Part shown: piece by piece, positions 1 through 8,297 of the stretch
How the letters are laid out: the number at the start of each line of letters is the position of its first letter
How positions within the stretch are numbered: the first letter of the stretch is position 1
Assembly (NCBI RefSeq): GCF_001263415.1
Contig: NZ_LGTE01000001.1
Location: forward strand, 248,001-312,000
Direction: 5' to 3'
Length of the DNA stretch: 64,000 nt
DNA from: Thermincola ferriacetica
GTDB taxonomy: Bacteria > Bacillota > Thermincolia > Thermincolales > Thermincolaceae
Program-made: the position numbers and the translations under genes
Notes under the pieces: generated by a model
What the model was told of the DNA's origin: nothing
The model's input: only the letters and a program-made list of their open reading frames with translations
Databases searched by the model: none

Positions 1-298
1 AAGAAGGTCAGGTCCAAGGCCAAGTTCTGGCAAATGATCGGGCGGGGGACCAGGTTGTGCAAAGACCTTTTCGGCCCCGGCATGGATAAATTTTAACATA
101 AAAGTAGACCTGGTCAAAGAACTGCAGCATCTGGACTACCAGAAAGAACGTTATATAAATTATCGTAACAGGCTTATTTGGGAATTGGTTGGCGAAATAA
201 ACAGGTTGAATAAAGACAGTTTTGTGGTGAAGCAACATCTGAAATACATAGATAAATTTGGCGCCCCTAAAGCATGGAATTGTTTAGGTACTAAATGA
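1..298 (+). pseudogene. hsdR: Remnant of type I restriction endonuclease subunit R (HsdR), broken
   Basis: Two short pieces in different frames look like parts of an HsdR-type protein. Frame 1 (1-96) reads a helicase-like segment with the motif [12 protein letters not shown], as in motif VI of the DEAD-like motor of HsdR, and hits a stop at 94-96. Frame 2 (about 101-298) reads KELQHLDYQKERYINYRNRL and continues to KYIDKFGAPKAWN before a TGA at 296-298, which resembles the C-terminal region of the same family. The intervening sequence is missing or shifted, so this is a decayed gene whose upstream part lies outside the window. Family assignment is from memory of the motifs, and the second piece is the less certain one. 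Confidence 0.6.
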
Positions 299-337
299 TT
301 GTTACGCAACAGAAGTCCTGGGGGCTTAATCCCACTG

Positions 338-874
338 TTATTTACGTTTATAATAAATTTTTTTCAGCAGAGCCGGCTTAAAAGCCATCCGGCCATGAGT
401 TGACGAATTGGCAAGTTCATTATCTGGTTCAAATAACCGGATGTAAGCGAATGTATTCAAGAAATGCCACGTAAGATAAATTAAAAACGGTACTATAACC
501 TGACCATAGTTCCATTTGAAAATACCTAAATTGGCCAGGACATTGGAGAACAGTACACTGTACATTGCAGATATAACGGGAAAAATGTAGACCCATGGTT
601 TTGTCTGGGGTATGGTATAAAAATATAATACGAAATAGATTGTCCATGCTATGGGCGGAAAAAAGGGGATCCCAAGTATCCCAAAGGGACCAAAATTTAT
701 ATAACCGCCTATTTTTAATAAATGTGTTACGACAAGAATAATTAGCGTATCAAATACCCCGCCACAAAGTATCGCAAAATAAGCTAACCGTCGGATGTCT
801 TTTTTGGGAACAACCGTTATGGCAATTAGCCCTATAATTGCGGTGTATATCGGGTAAATAAAATGTTTCGGCAT
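338..874 (-). CDS. CBO0543-family integral membrane protein
   Basis: A 178-residue protein made almost entirely of hydrophobic segments, about five by eye, with short charged loops (KKDIRR near residue 25, a basic KKIYYKRK tail). The pattern resembles the small clostridial/bacillar membrane family called CBO0543, which has no known biochemical role. The start is supported by a gaggtga ribosome site a few bases upstream of the ATG. It stands alone between the broken hsdR remnant and the structured repeat, so its neighbours give no clue to function. Confidence 0.6.
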   Translation of the reverse strand: MPKHFIYPIYTAIIGLIAITVVPKKDIRRLAYFAILCGGVFDTLIILVVTHLLKIGGYINFGPFGILGIPFFPPIAWTIYFVLYFYTIPQTKPWVYIFPVISAMYSVLFSNVLANLGIFKWNYGQVIVPFLIYLTWHFLNTFAYIRLFEPDNELANSSTHGRMAFKPALLKKIYYKRK

Positions 875-1017
875 GCCGCTTCACCTCAAATAATAGATTA
901 GTTCAATGAGCACTGTATTTAAGAATTAAATATATCATAGTTTAGTTTTTCAGATTTTCTGGATAATATTTATTTTTTTGTATTGCCGGATGAGATGAGC
1001 AGCAGCCTTAATACGGA

Positions 1018-1310
1018 AGGTGGGTGGGGTGACCCGGCTACCCCGGAGCTTTGTGCTGCAAAAGCTTGCCAGGAAAACAAATAGCCGCTGTGGAGTAAAA
1101 CAATAAGTTGCGACTTGGTGGAGGGCGGATAGACAGCGTTAACGACAGTGAAGGCTTGAAATCGCTGTTTCCGGCACGGACGCCGGAAACCCGGCCACGA
1201 GCCATGGACGGCGATTTGGCCGGGTTCAGCGATTTCAACTGAACGGAGTTTACATTGTCTCCGCCCGTAACCTCGGAGCAACGTGTGTTTTACCTACACA
1301 GCGGCAATAT
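1018..1310 (+). repeat. Structured dispersed repeat, copy 1 (module L plus core)
   Basis: The core at about 1099-1282 is nearly the same as 10224-10405. It folds on itself: outer arms 1083-1111 with 1278-1305; gggcgga 1123-1129 with 1260-1266; ttgaaatcgctg 1156-1167 with 1227-1238 (12 perfect pairs); hairpin tttccggc 1168-1175 with 1182-1189; and cccggcc 1190-1196 with 1218-1224. The left part (1018-1073, ggtgggtggggt ... tgctgcaaaagcttgcc) is also present at 9891-9944. A T run follows at 1319-1326. Open frames on the minus strand inside it are by-products of the repeat. It could be a structured RNA or a non-autonomous mobile element. Confidence 0.8.
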
Positions 1311-1386
1311 GTCCTCCCTTTTTTTTGATTTCGTCTTTGAGCGGAGGAACCATTTGTCCCTGTTCGTGACAAGTAAGTTTTTCGGC

Positions 1387-1734
1387 TTATTTTTTTATTA
1401 ATGACATACATGGTTCCAAATGCCAGGAAGTTGGATAATTAAACAGTTTGGTATAATATCCTGCTTCAAATACAGTACCTTTTTGAACAGGCCATGGAGA
1501 ATATAAGACCCGCTTTATCATAAGGCGAAAACCCGACCATCCGTTTTCAGAAAGTTTTTCTATAACTTTAACGATGGTTACCATACCGAATTTTTCTTTA
1601 TAGACATAGTAACTGCCAACCTGTACCTGGTCTGGGTCGACAAGTTCTCCCGGCTGTCTTAAACCATGTATAAACCAACCGTCTTTAACCTGCTTATCAA
1701 TAGCTGTTTCGGACTTTCCTGTAATAATATTCAT
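1387..1734 (-). CDS. Hypothetical protein, 115 aa
   Basis: I do not recognise this family. The protein is soluble and mixed alpha/beta in composition, rich in aromatic residues, without a signal peptide, cysteine cluster or obvious catalytic motif. Two ATG codons are adjacent (1737 and 1734); the gaggag ribosome site sits only two bases from the first and five from the second, so the second is preferred. A small hairpin with a T run lies in its leader at 1780-1801. It is flanked by the repeat element and by a divergent lysE-family gene. Confidence 0.5.
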   Translation of the reverse strand: MNIITGKSETAIDKQVKDGWFIHGLRQPGELVDPDQVQVGSYYVYKEKFGMVTIVKVIEKLSENGWSGFRLMIKRVLYSPWPVQKGTVFEAGYYTKLFNYPTSWHLEPCMSLIKK

Positions 1735-1779
1735 CATGTCTCCTCATTCCGGTTGCTAAATTTATGAGTGGAACCAATG

Positions 1780-1801
1780 AAAAAGAGCCCTGGTCGGCTC
1801 T
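1780..1801 (-). terminator. Terminator-like hairpin upstream of the 115-aa gene
   Basis: On the minus strand agagcc and ggctct form a six-pair stem with a six-base loop followed by five T. It lies about 45-65 bases before the minus-strand gene at 1387-1734 and could end stray transcription or act in its leader. The stem is short, so support is modest. Confidence 0.35.
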
Positions 1802-1994
1802 GTAAGGTTACACACTCTTATTATTTTAATGGAGACGGTTCTGTTTATCAATATAAAATTTTGAAAAATAAAATTTTATAATAACAAACATAAGTTTATA
1901 CTACTGAAGGGATTGACGGTAAACTGTCGAATACATAAAAAATTGTTATTTCATAAACAACAATCTGTAAACTAATAAGGTTTGGGTGTAAACT

Positions 1995-2636
1995 ATGGCT
2001 GGACAGTTTTTTATTAAGGGAATCGGTGTGGGTGTTGCTATTGCTGCACCGGTAGGACCTGTGGCTTTATTGTGCATACAGCGGACACTGAAGGAGGGAC
2101 GGCTTGCCGGTTTTGTTTCCGGTCTGGGAGCAGCTACCGCCGATACTTTTTACGGCTGGTTGGCAGGTTTCGGTCTTACTTTTGTGGGAAGGTTCATGGT
2201 GGAACACCAGGCTTGGATTCATGTTTTGGGCGGCCTGTTTCTCTGCTTTATGGGTTTCCGGACATTCAATGCTGCTCCGGCTGCAGCGGAAGAATCGCTG
2301 AAAGGCAGCGGCCTCTTGCGGGCTTATATCTCCACTTTACTGGTAACGCTGACCAATCCTGCGACGATTTTGGCTTTTGCCGGCATATTTGCCGGTGTAG
2401 GTTTGACCAGAAGCGGAACGACTTACTCTGCGGTAGGTGTTTTAGTGGCGGGAGTTTTCCTGGGTTCTGCGCTGTGGTGGCTTTTTTTGAGTTACGGGGT
2501 CAGTGTTGTCAGACACGGCATTGATACGTCCCTGATGAAATGGATTAACCGGGTGGCCGGAATAATGATTATAGTTTTTGGAGTAGTTGCCCTGCTCACC
2601 TACAGGACTACAGCCGGTATGAACATGCTCAGGTAA
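1995..2636 (+). CDS. LysE/RhtB-family amino-acid exporter
   Basis: A 213-residue inner-membrane protein with about six hydrophobic segments. The N-terminal segment carries the family signature AAPVGPVALLCIQRTL (about residues 17-32), and a second typical stretch, TLLVTLTNPATILAF, lies in the middle. Members export amino acids or related metabolites using the proton gradient; the substrate here cannot be told. Start ATG at 1995 has only a weak upstream purine stretch. It is monocistronic, convergent with the ABC permease gene to its right. Confidence 0.85.
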   Translation: MAGQFFIKGIGVGVAIAAPVGPVALLCIQRTLKEGRLAGFVSGLGAATADTFYGWLAGFGLTFVGRFMVEHQAWIHVLGGLFLCFMGFRTFNAAPAAAEESLKGSGLLRAYISTLLVTLTNPATILAFAGIFAGVGLTRSGTTYSAVGVLVAGVFLGSALWWLFLSYGVSVVRHGIDTSLMKWINRVAGIMIIVFGVVALLTYRTTAGMNMLR

Positions 2637-2657
2637 AAAGTGGTAGCAACCATTTCT

Positions 2658-3890
2658 TTATTCATTTCTCAAGGCTTCTATAGGGTCCAGTTTTGCCGCT
2701 TTGGTAGCGGGGTAAACACCAAAAAAGACCCCAACCAGCAAGGCAAACAGCAGAGCTATAATTACTGCCGGAACCGATAAGGCCGTCTGAATGGCGGGGA
2801 AAATCGATGGCAGCATTCTGGCCCCTCCGATACCTGCCAGGGTGCCAATAATACCGCCGATTATACTGAGGAATATGGCTTCAATCAAAAACTGCACTAA
2901 TATGTCCCGGCGGCTGGCCCCAATGGCCTTGCGCACTCCGATTTCCCTGGTACGCTCAGCGACAGAAACCAGCATGATATTCATAATTCCAATGCCGCCG
3001 ACCAAAAGGGAAATGGCTGCAATTCCACCCAAACCGGCTGTTAGGATACCTAAAATTTTATTTATGACCGTCAGCATATCCTGCTGTTTAAGGACGGTAA
3101 ATTCTACAGCCTTATGGGATTTCAGCAGGGTTTTTCTAATAATGTTTTCTGCCGGCTTTACCTCTTTGGCAGAATTGGCCTGGGCAATGATCTGGCTGAC
3201 ATGCTTATCTTCTGCCCGATCAATAATTTCAGTGATGGGCAGGAAAATTTTAACGTTAATATTTTCTTCGTGGGGCCCCATATTTTCCGGTTTTTTATAA
3301 CTTAACACCCCAACTACTTTATATTCCTTACCGTTTAACTTAAAAAACCTACCTACGGAATTTTTGCCGCCGAAAATTTCTTTATTGGCCTGGTGTCCAA
3401 TTACAGCTACTCTTTTTTTATTTTCGCGTTCTTTTTTAGAAATGAACCTTCCCCAACGTAAGTCGGGCTGATTGATTTTAAAAAAGTCTTCGTCTACCCC
3501 GGTAGTGGAAACGTAAATTCTCATTTTATCAAGCCAGTCAATGCCTCCGTACATGGCTGTGGCCGCAGCGATATGTTTTTTGTTTTTCAGAGCCAGTACA
3601 TCATCGTAAGTAAGCGTGCTTTTCTGCCCAAATCCGCCTGACCTAACCCCCAGCTTACTTTCAACGGCTTTCTGCGGGCCAATTTCAATTTTCCCGGGGA
3701 ATACATAAAGCAGGTTTGCGCCCAAAGATTCTACCTGCGAAGTAACCTGGTGCTTTACACCTTCGCCTATGGATGTGAGCATGATGACTGAAAAAATGCC
3801 TATAATGATGCCCAGCATAGTGAGAAAACTGCGCAATTTATTATGAAACAATGATTTGAAGCTGCTGCGAAAGGTCTCTCTAATTCTCAT
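2658..3890 (-). CDS. MacB-like ABC transporter permease (FtsX domain)
   Basis: 410 residues with the MacB layout: one membrane helix near the N-terminus (residues about 20-42, SFLTMLGIIIGIFSVIMLTS), a large periplasmic/extracellular domain (about 45-280), then three helices in the C-terminal FtsX domain containing VAERTREIGVRKAIGAS. Such permeases drive mechanotransmission rather than classical import, often for export of peptides or small molecules or for envelope stress. The start codon directly abuts the stop of the ATPase gene, so the two are translationally linked. No outer partner or membrane-fusion gene lies nearby. Confidence 0.87.
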   Translation of the reverse strand: MRIRETFRSSFKSLFHNKLRSFLTMLGIIIGIFSVIMLTSIGEGVKHQVTSQVESLGANLLYVFPGKIEIGPQKAVESKLGVRSGGFGQKSTLTYDDVLALKNKKHIAAATAMYGGIDWLDKMRIYVSTTGVDEDFFKINQPDLRWGRFISKKERENKKRVAVIGHQANKEIFGGKNSVGRFFKLNGKEYKVVGVLSYKKPENMGPHEENINVKIFLPITEIIDRAEDKHVSQIIAQANSAKEVKPAENIIRKTLLKSHKAVEFTVLKQQDMLTVINKILGILTAGLGGIAAISLLVGGIGIMNIMLVSVAERTREIGVRKAIGASRRDILVQFLIEAIFLSIIGGIIGTLAGIGGARMLPSIFPAIQTALSVPAVIIALLFALLVGVFFGVYPATKAAKLDPIEALRNE

Positions 3891-4559
3891 TTAGGCTTCC
3901 TCCACAATGCCGTCTTTTATGTTTAAAATCCGGTTGGCTTCCCTGGCAATATTTAAGTCATGGGTAACTATAATTACTGTTTTTCCTTTCCTGTTTAAAT
4001 CCTTAAAAATATCCAGAACTTCGCGACCGGTTTTCGAGTCCAGGCTGCCCGTGGGTTCATCTGCTAAAATGACAGAAGGCGAATTTATGATAGCTCGCGC
4101 AATAGCTACCCGCTGTTTTTGGCCACCGGACAACTGGTTCGGTTTATACTTCAACCTGTTTTCTAATCCCAGGGCAGACAAGGCTTCTTTTGCCTTTTCC
4201 TTTACTTTTCTTGGCGGTTCATTGCCGTAAAGACCGGCCAGTTCAACATTTTCCAGGGCAGTGTATTGGGGTAGCAGATTAAAGGACTGGAAGACAAATC
4301 CAATATGCTTATTTCTTATTTTGGCCAGCATTCTGTCATTCAGTTTGCCGGTATCCTGTCCGGCCAACAGGTATTTTCCCCTGGTGGGCCGGTCCAGGCA
4401 GCCAATAATATTCATTAAAGTCGTTTTTCCTGAACCGGAAGGGCCGATAATAGCCACGAATTCGCCGTCACTTACGGTTAAGTTGACATTTTTTAAAACT
4501 TCGGTAATTTCATCGCCATTTTTGTAACTTTTATGGAGGGATTCTATTGCAATGCCCAT
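3891..4559 (-). CDS. MacB/LolD-type ABC transporter ATP-binding protein
   Basis: 222 residues, typical of the MacB/LolD ATPase class. Visible motifs are Walker A GPSGSGKTT, the signature LSGGQKQRVAIARA, Walker B VILADEPTGSLD and the switch histidine in VIIVTHD. An in-frame TTG lies 15 bases upstream, but the ATG at 4559 has the well-placed gggag ribosome site and is preferred. It is the first gene of a two-gene operon with the permease downstream (no gap) and powers it. The pair is divergent from hypF. Confidence 0.9.
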   Translation of the reverse strand: MGIAIESLHKSYKNGDEITEVLKNVNLTVSDGEFVAIIGPSGSGKTTLMNIIGCLDRPTRGKYLLAGQDTGKLNDRMLAKIRNKHIGFVFQSFNLLPQYTALENVELAGLYGNEPPRKVKEKAKEALSALGLENRLKYKPNQLSGGQKQRVAIARAIINSPSVILADEPTGSLDSKTGREVLDIFKDLNRKGKTVIIVTHDLNIAREANRILNIKDGIVEEA

Positions 4560-4654
4560 TCGACAATCTCCCAATTAACAGTTATAGTTGCAACTTGGTT
4601 TTATTTTCGGCATAAAACATCCAAAATAAACTGTAAAAATATCATTTTCGTTAT

Positions 4655-4662
4655 GGTATAAT
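4655..4662 (+). promoter_or_regulatory. Probable sigma-A promoter (extended -10) of the hyp operon
   Basis: TATAAT at 4657-4662 is preceded by TGG, giving an extended -10, about 38 bases upstream of the hypF start. No convincing -35 hexamer is visible at the normal spacing, which is common for extended -10 promoters. Confidence 0.5.
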
Positions 4663-4699
4663 AAAAAGAACGTGGTTCGAAAAAGAAGGTGGGCGCCAA

Positions 4700-6991
4700 T
4701 TGCGGAAACGTTACACAATAACAGTAAACGGAATTGTACAGGGAGTCGGCTTCCGTCCTTTTGTTTATAAATTAGCGGAACGGTACGGCCTGTCCGGTGA
4801 AGTGGCCAACACAACCCAGGGCGTGATTATTGATATTGAAGGTGAGGACAAAGACATTGACAACTTTATGGAGCAAATAAAATACTACCCGCCACCGCTG
4901 GCCGATGTACAAAAAGTTGATAAGAGGGAGAGGGAACTGAAGGGTTGTTCTTCTTTTGTCATTAAACACAGCCAGGGAGAAGAAGAAAAACAAACCTTGA
5001 TTTCGCCTGACGTGGCCATATGCGATGACTGCCTGGCGGAGTTGTTTAACCCGTCAGACCGGAGGTACCTTTACCCTTTTATCAACTGTACCAACTGCGG
5101 TCCCAGGTTCACGATTATAGAGGACGTTCCCTACGACCGGCCGAAAACAACGATGAAGTGTTTTCCCATGTGCGCACAATGCCTGGATGAATACGAAAAC
5201 CCGGCTGACCGCCGTTTTCACGCTCAGCCTAATGCCTGCCCGGCGTGCGGACCCCAGGTTTTTCTTACAGATAGGCGCGGCGAAGTTCTGCCTGTGGATG
5301 ACCCTATCCGAGAGACGGCTGAACTTCTTCTCCGGGGACACATTATTGCCATCAAAGGCCTCGGTGGTTACCACCTGGCCTGTGACGCTAAAAACGAACA
5401 GGCGGTCAGGGAACTGAGGTCCAGAAAGTATCGTGAGGACAAGCCTTTTGCGGTGATGTTTAAGGACGTGGACAGTGCATTTTCTTACTGCCACATTTCT
5501 GTCAGCGAAGAACGCCTGTTAAAGAGCATAAAGAGACCAATTGTACTTTTAAAGAAAAAAAAGGAATCCTATGACCTGGCTTACCAGGTGGCGCCGGAAA
5601 ACGACTTTCTAGGGGTACTGCTGCCATATACACCGCTCCATTATATACTTTTTAAATATTTTACCGGCCCGCTGGTAATGACCAGCGCCAATGTAAGCGA
5701 CGAACCTATTGCTTACAAGGACCGGGACGCACTGGAACGTCTGGCGGAAATTGCCGACTATTTCCTGATGCATAACCGGGAAATCCGGCACCGTTGTGAC
5801 GATTCGGTGACGCGGATATTCCGGAACAGGGAATACCTGATTAGAAGGTCAAGGGGTTATGCTCCGCGGCCCATCTTATTGCAGAAACAATGCAAACAAA
5901 TTCTGGCCTGCGGCGCTGAACAGAAGAACACTTTTTGTTTGACAAAAGGGTCTTATGCCTTTGTCAGTCACCATATAGGGGATCTGGAAAACCTGGAAAC
6001 CCTGGAATCCTTTACGGAAGGGATAGAATTATATAAAAGACTGTTTGCTGTCGAGCCCGAAATAATTGCCTATGACCTGCACCCGGAGTACCTGTCGACA
6101 AAATACGCCTTGCAACAGGACCACCCGAAAAAGATAGGCATTCAACACCACCATGCCCATATTGCAAGCTGTATGGCCGAGCACAATTTAACAGGCCCGG
6201 TCATCGGGGTCGCCTTTGACGGGACCGGCTACGGGACCGACGGCAGGATATGGGGCGGCGAATTTCTGGTGGCAGATTTAAAGGATTTCCGCAGAGTGGC
6301 GCACCTCGACTACCTGCCCATGCCGGGCGGGGCTAAAGCCATCAGGGAACCATGGCGGATGGCAGCCAGCTATCTGCTGCAATTATTTAAGCCGGCAGAC
6401 CTGGAAAAAGAAAGTTTACCCATGGTTAAAAAGTGCGGCATAGAGCGGGTGACCATGCTGGGGGAGTTGATTGATAAACAAATAAACTCGCCGCTGACTT
6501 CCAGTATGGGCAGGCTGTTCGATGCCGTTTCAGCCTTACTTGGTATCAGGGAGACAGTAAATTACGAAGGCCAGGGGGCCGTGGAATTGGAACAAAAGGC
6601 CCGTCTCTGGTATAATAAGGATAGCAGTTTATCATATCAGGTTCAGTTCAAATCCGACCCTGAAGGTTGGATAATTGATCAGCTAACGGTCATTTTACAA
6701 GTTCTTGACGACCTGAAAAGCGGACGGGCTTTGGAGGAAATTGCCTACAGGTTTCATCTCGGCGTAGCTGAGCTGATTGTACAAACCTGTGTGAAAATAA
6801 GGGATAGGTTCAATATTTCGGACATCTGCCTGGGTGGAGGCGTATTTCAGAATCTCCTGCTCCTGGAAATGACTTTGGACCGATTGACCGGGCAGGGATT
6901 TAAAACTTATATTCACAGGCAGGTCCCCACCAATGACGGAGGAATTGCCCTAGGTCAGGCCGTAATTGCAAACGAAAGGAGTGGTAATTAA
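4700..6991 (+). CDS. hypF: Carbamoyltransferase HypF, [NiFe]-hydrogenase maturation
   Basis: HypF makes carbamoyl-adenylate from carbamoyl phosphate and ATP and moves the carbamoyl group to the terminal cysteine of HypE, the source of the cyanide ligands of the hydrogenase iron. All domains are present in 763 residues: acylphosphatase (VQGVGFRPF, residues 13-21), two zinc fingers (CDDC ... CTNC and CFPMCAQC ... CPAC, about 108-185), a YrdC-like domain (IKGLGGYHLACDA, TSANVSDEPI) and the Kae1-like domain (HHHAHIASC, FDGTGYGTDG, LGGGVFQN). The start is TTG at 4700 behind an aaggtgg site. It leads a tight operon with hypC. Confidence 0.97.
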   Translation: MRKRYTITVNGIVQGVGFRPFVYKLAERYGLSGEVANTTQGVIIDIEGEDKDIDNFMEQIKYYPPPLADVQKVDKRERELKGCSSFVIKHSQGEEEKQTLISPDVAICDDCLAELFNPSDRRYLYPFINCTNCGPRFTIIEDVPYDRPKTTMKCFPMCAQCLDEYENPADRRFHAQPNACPACGPQVFLTDRRGEVLPVDDPIRETAELLLRGHIIAIKGLGGYHLACDAKNEQAVRELRSRKYREDKPFAVMFKDVDSAFSYCHISVSEERLLKSIKRPIVLLKKKKESYDLAYQVAPENDFLGVLLPYTPLHYILFKYFTGPLVMTSANVSDEPIAYKDRDALERLAEIADYFLMHNREIRHRCDDSVTRIFRNREYLIRRSRGYAPRPILLQKQCKQILACGAEQKNTFCLTKGSYAFVSHHIGDLENLETLESFTEGIELYKRLFAVEPEIIAYDLHPEYLSTKYALQQDHPKKIGIQHHHAHIASCMAEHNLTGPVIGVAFDGTGYGTDGRIWGGEFLVADLKDFRRVAHLDYLPMPGGAKAIREPWRMAASYLLQLFKPADLEKESLPMVKKCGIERVTMLGELIDKQINSPLTSSMGRLFDAVSALLGIRETVNYEGQGAVELEQKARLWYNKDSSLSYQVQFKSDPEGWIIDQLTVILQVLDDLKSGRALEEIAYRFHLGVAELIVQTCVKIRDRFNISDICLGGGVFQNLLLLEMTLDRLTGQGFKTYIHRQVPTNDGGIALGQAVIANERSGN

Positions 6992-7216
6992 ATGTGTTTA
7001 GCCGTACCAGGTCAAATAATAGCAAGGAATGATTTCACTGCGGAAGTGAAATTGGCCGGAGTCGTGCGGGAAATAAGCCTTGAGCTGGTCCCGGAAGCCC
7101 AGGTGGGAGACTATGTGCTTGTTCATGCCGGTTTTGCTATTCAGGTTATCGATGAAGAAGAGGCCAAAAAGACTTTAGAGATTTTCAAGGAGCTGCTGGA
7201 GCATGAAGTATCTTAA
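6992..7216 (+). CDS. hypC: HypC chaperone for [NiFe]-hydrogenase maturation
   Basis: A 74-residue HypC/HybG protein beginning with the diagnostic MCLAVPG; Cys2 holds the Fe(CN)2CO unit together with HypD and docks on the hydrogenase large-subunit precursor. The ATG follows the hypF stop directly and the gene overlaps hypD by 14 bases, so translation is probably coupled. Length is normal for the family. Confidence 0.96.
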   Translation: MCLAVPGQIIARNDFTAEVKLAGVVREISLELVPEAQVGDYVLVHAGFAIQVIDEEEAKKTLEIFKELLEHEVS

Positions 7217-8294
7217 AGAATTTCGGGACAGTGATGTTGCCCAGGCTTTTATCCGCAAAATCAGAGACATATCAAAAAAAGACGTTAAACTTATGGAGGT
7301 TTGCGGCACGCATACGGTATCTATTTTCCGGCACGGCATCCGTGATGTGCTGCCGCCTAATATAAAGCTCATTTCGGGACCGGGCTGTCCTGTTTGCGTT
7401 ACTCCAAACAGGCAAATCGACGAAGCCCTGGAACTCTGTAAAATACCCGGTTTAATTATGACCACCTTTGGGGATATGATGAAGGTTCCCGGTTCTTATT
7501 CCAGTTTAGCCAAGGAAAAGGCTAGAGGAACCGATATACGGATTGTATATTCTACCATGGATGCTGTGAAACTGGCTCAGGAAAACCCCACTAGAGAAGT
7601 GGTCTTTTTTGGCATCGGCTTCGAGACCACGTCGCCGACCATTGCCGCGGCAGTTCTGGCTGCGGAGCGTTTGGGGCTCAGGAACTTTTCTGTTGTCGGC
7701 GCCCAAAAACTAATTCCGGAGGCCATCAGGGCTTTGCTAGATTCCAACGAAATAGGCATCAACGGATTTATTTGCCCCGGCCATGTAAGTTCTATACTGG
7801 GCGTTGAACCTTACCGTTTTATTTGCGAAGAATATCATGTGCCGGCGGTAATCGTTGGTTTTGAACCTCTGGACATGCTGCAGGGGATTTACATGCTGGT
7901 CAAACAGATTGAGGCCGGGGAAGCCAAAGTGGAAATTCAGTATACCCGCGGGGTTCCTGAACACGGCAATCCCCGTGCCCGCGAACTGTTGTTTAAAGTG
8001 TTCGAAATATCCGATGCCGAATGGCGGGGTATCGGACATATACCCGGTACCGGGCTGAAGTTTAGACGGGAATACGCCAAGTATGATGCAATAGCCAAAT
8101 TTAACATCAAAGTAGAAAATGCCAGAGAGCACCCTGGCTGTATCTGCGGCGAGGTCCTGCGCGGCGTAAAAGTTCCTTACGAATGTAAGCTTTTCGGAAA
8201 AGCCTGTGTGCCGGAAAATCCTGTTGGCGCCTGCATGGTTTCCACGGAGGGAACCTGCGCCACCTATTACAAATACGGAACGAGGGAGGGCTAG
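7203..8294 (+). CDS. hypD: Hydrogenase maturation factor HypD
   Basis: 363 residues. HypD is the iron-sulfur scaffold on which the Fe(CN)2CO group is built with HypC and HypE. The catalytic cysteines are visible: C34 in EVCGTHT, and C62/C65 in GPGCPVCVTP. The C-terminal cysteines (CICGEVLRG, CKLFGKAC, GACMVSTEGTC) are the usual [4Fe-4S] ligands. It overlaps hypC and is followed after three bases by hypE. Nothing is missing. Confidence 0.97.
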   Translation: MKYLKEFRDSDVAQAFIRKIRDISKKDVKLMEVCGTHTVSIFRHGIRDVLPPNIKLISGPGCPVCVTPNRQIDEALELCKIPGLIMTTFGDMMKVPGSYSSLAKEKARGTDIRIVYSTMDAVKLAQENPTREVVFFGIGFETTSPTIAAAVLAAERLGLRNFSVVGAQKLIPEAIRALLDSNEIGINGFICPGHVSSILGVEPYRFICEEYHVPAVIVGFEPLDMLQGIYMLVKQIEAGEAKVEIQYTRGVPEHGNPRARELLFKVFEISDAEWRGIGHIPGTGLKFRREYAKYDAIAKFNIKVENAREHPGCICGEVLRGVKVPYECKLFGKACVPENPVGACMVSTEGTCATYYKYGTREG

Positions 8295-8297
8295 AAA

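Noticed and set aside
970..1281. Minus-strand open frames in repeat copy 1 (also 1038-1238)
   Set aside because: They read the structured repeat, lack ribosome sites and have a similar counterpart in copy 2; not treated as genes.
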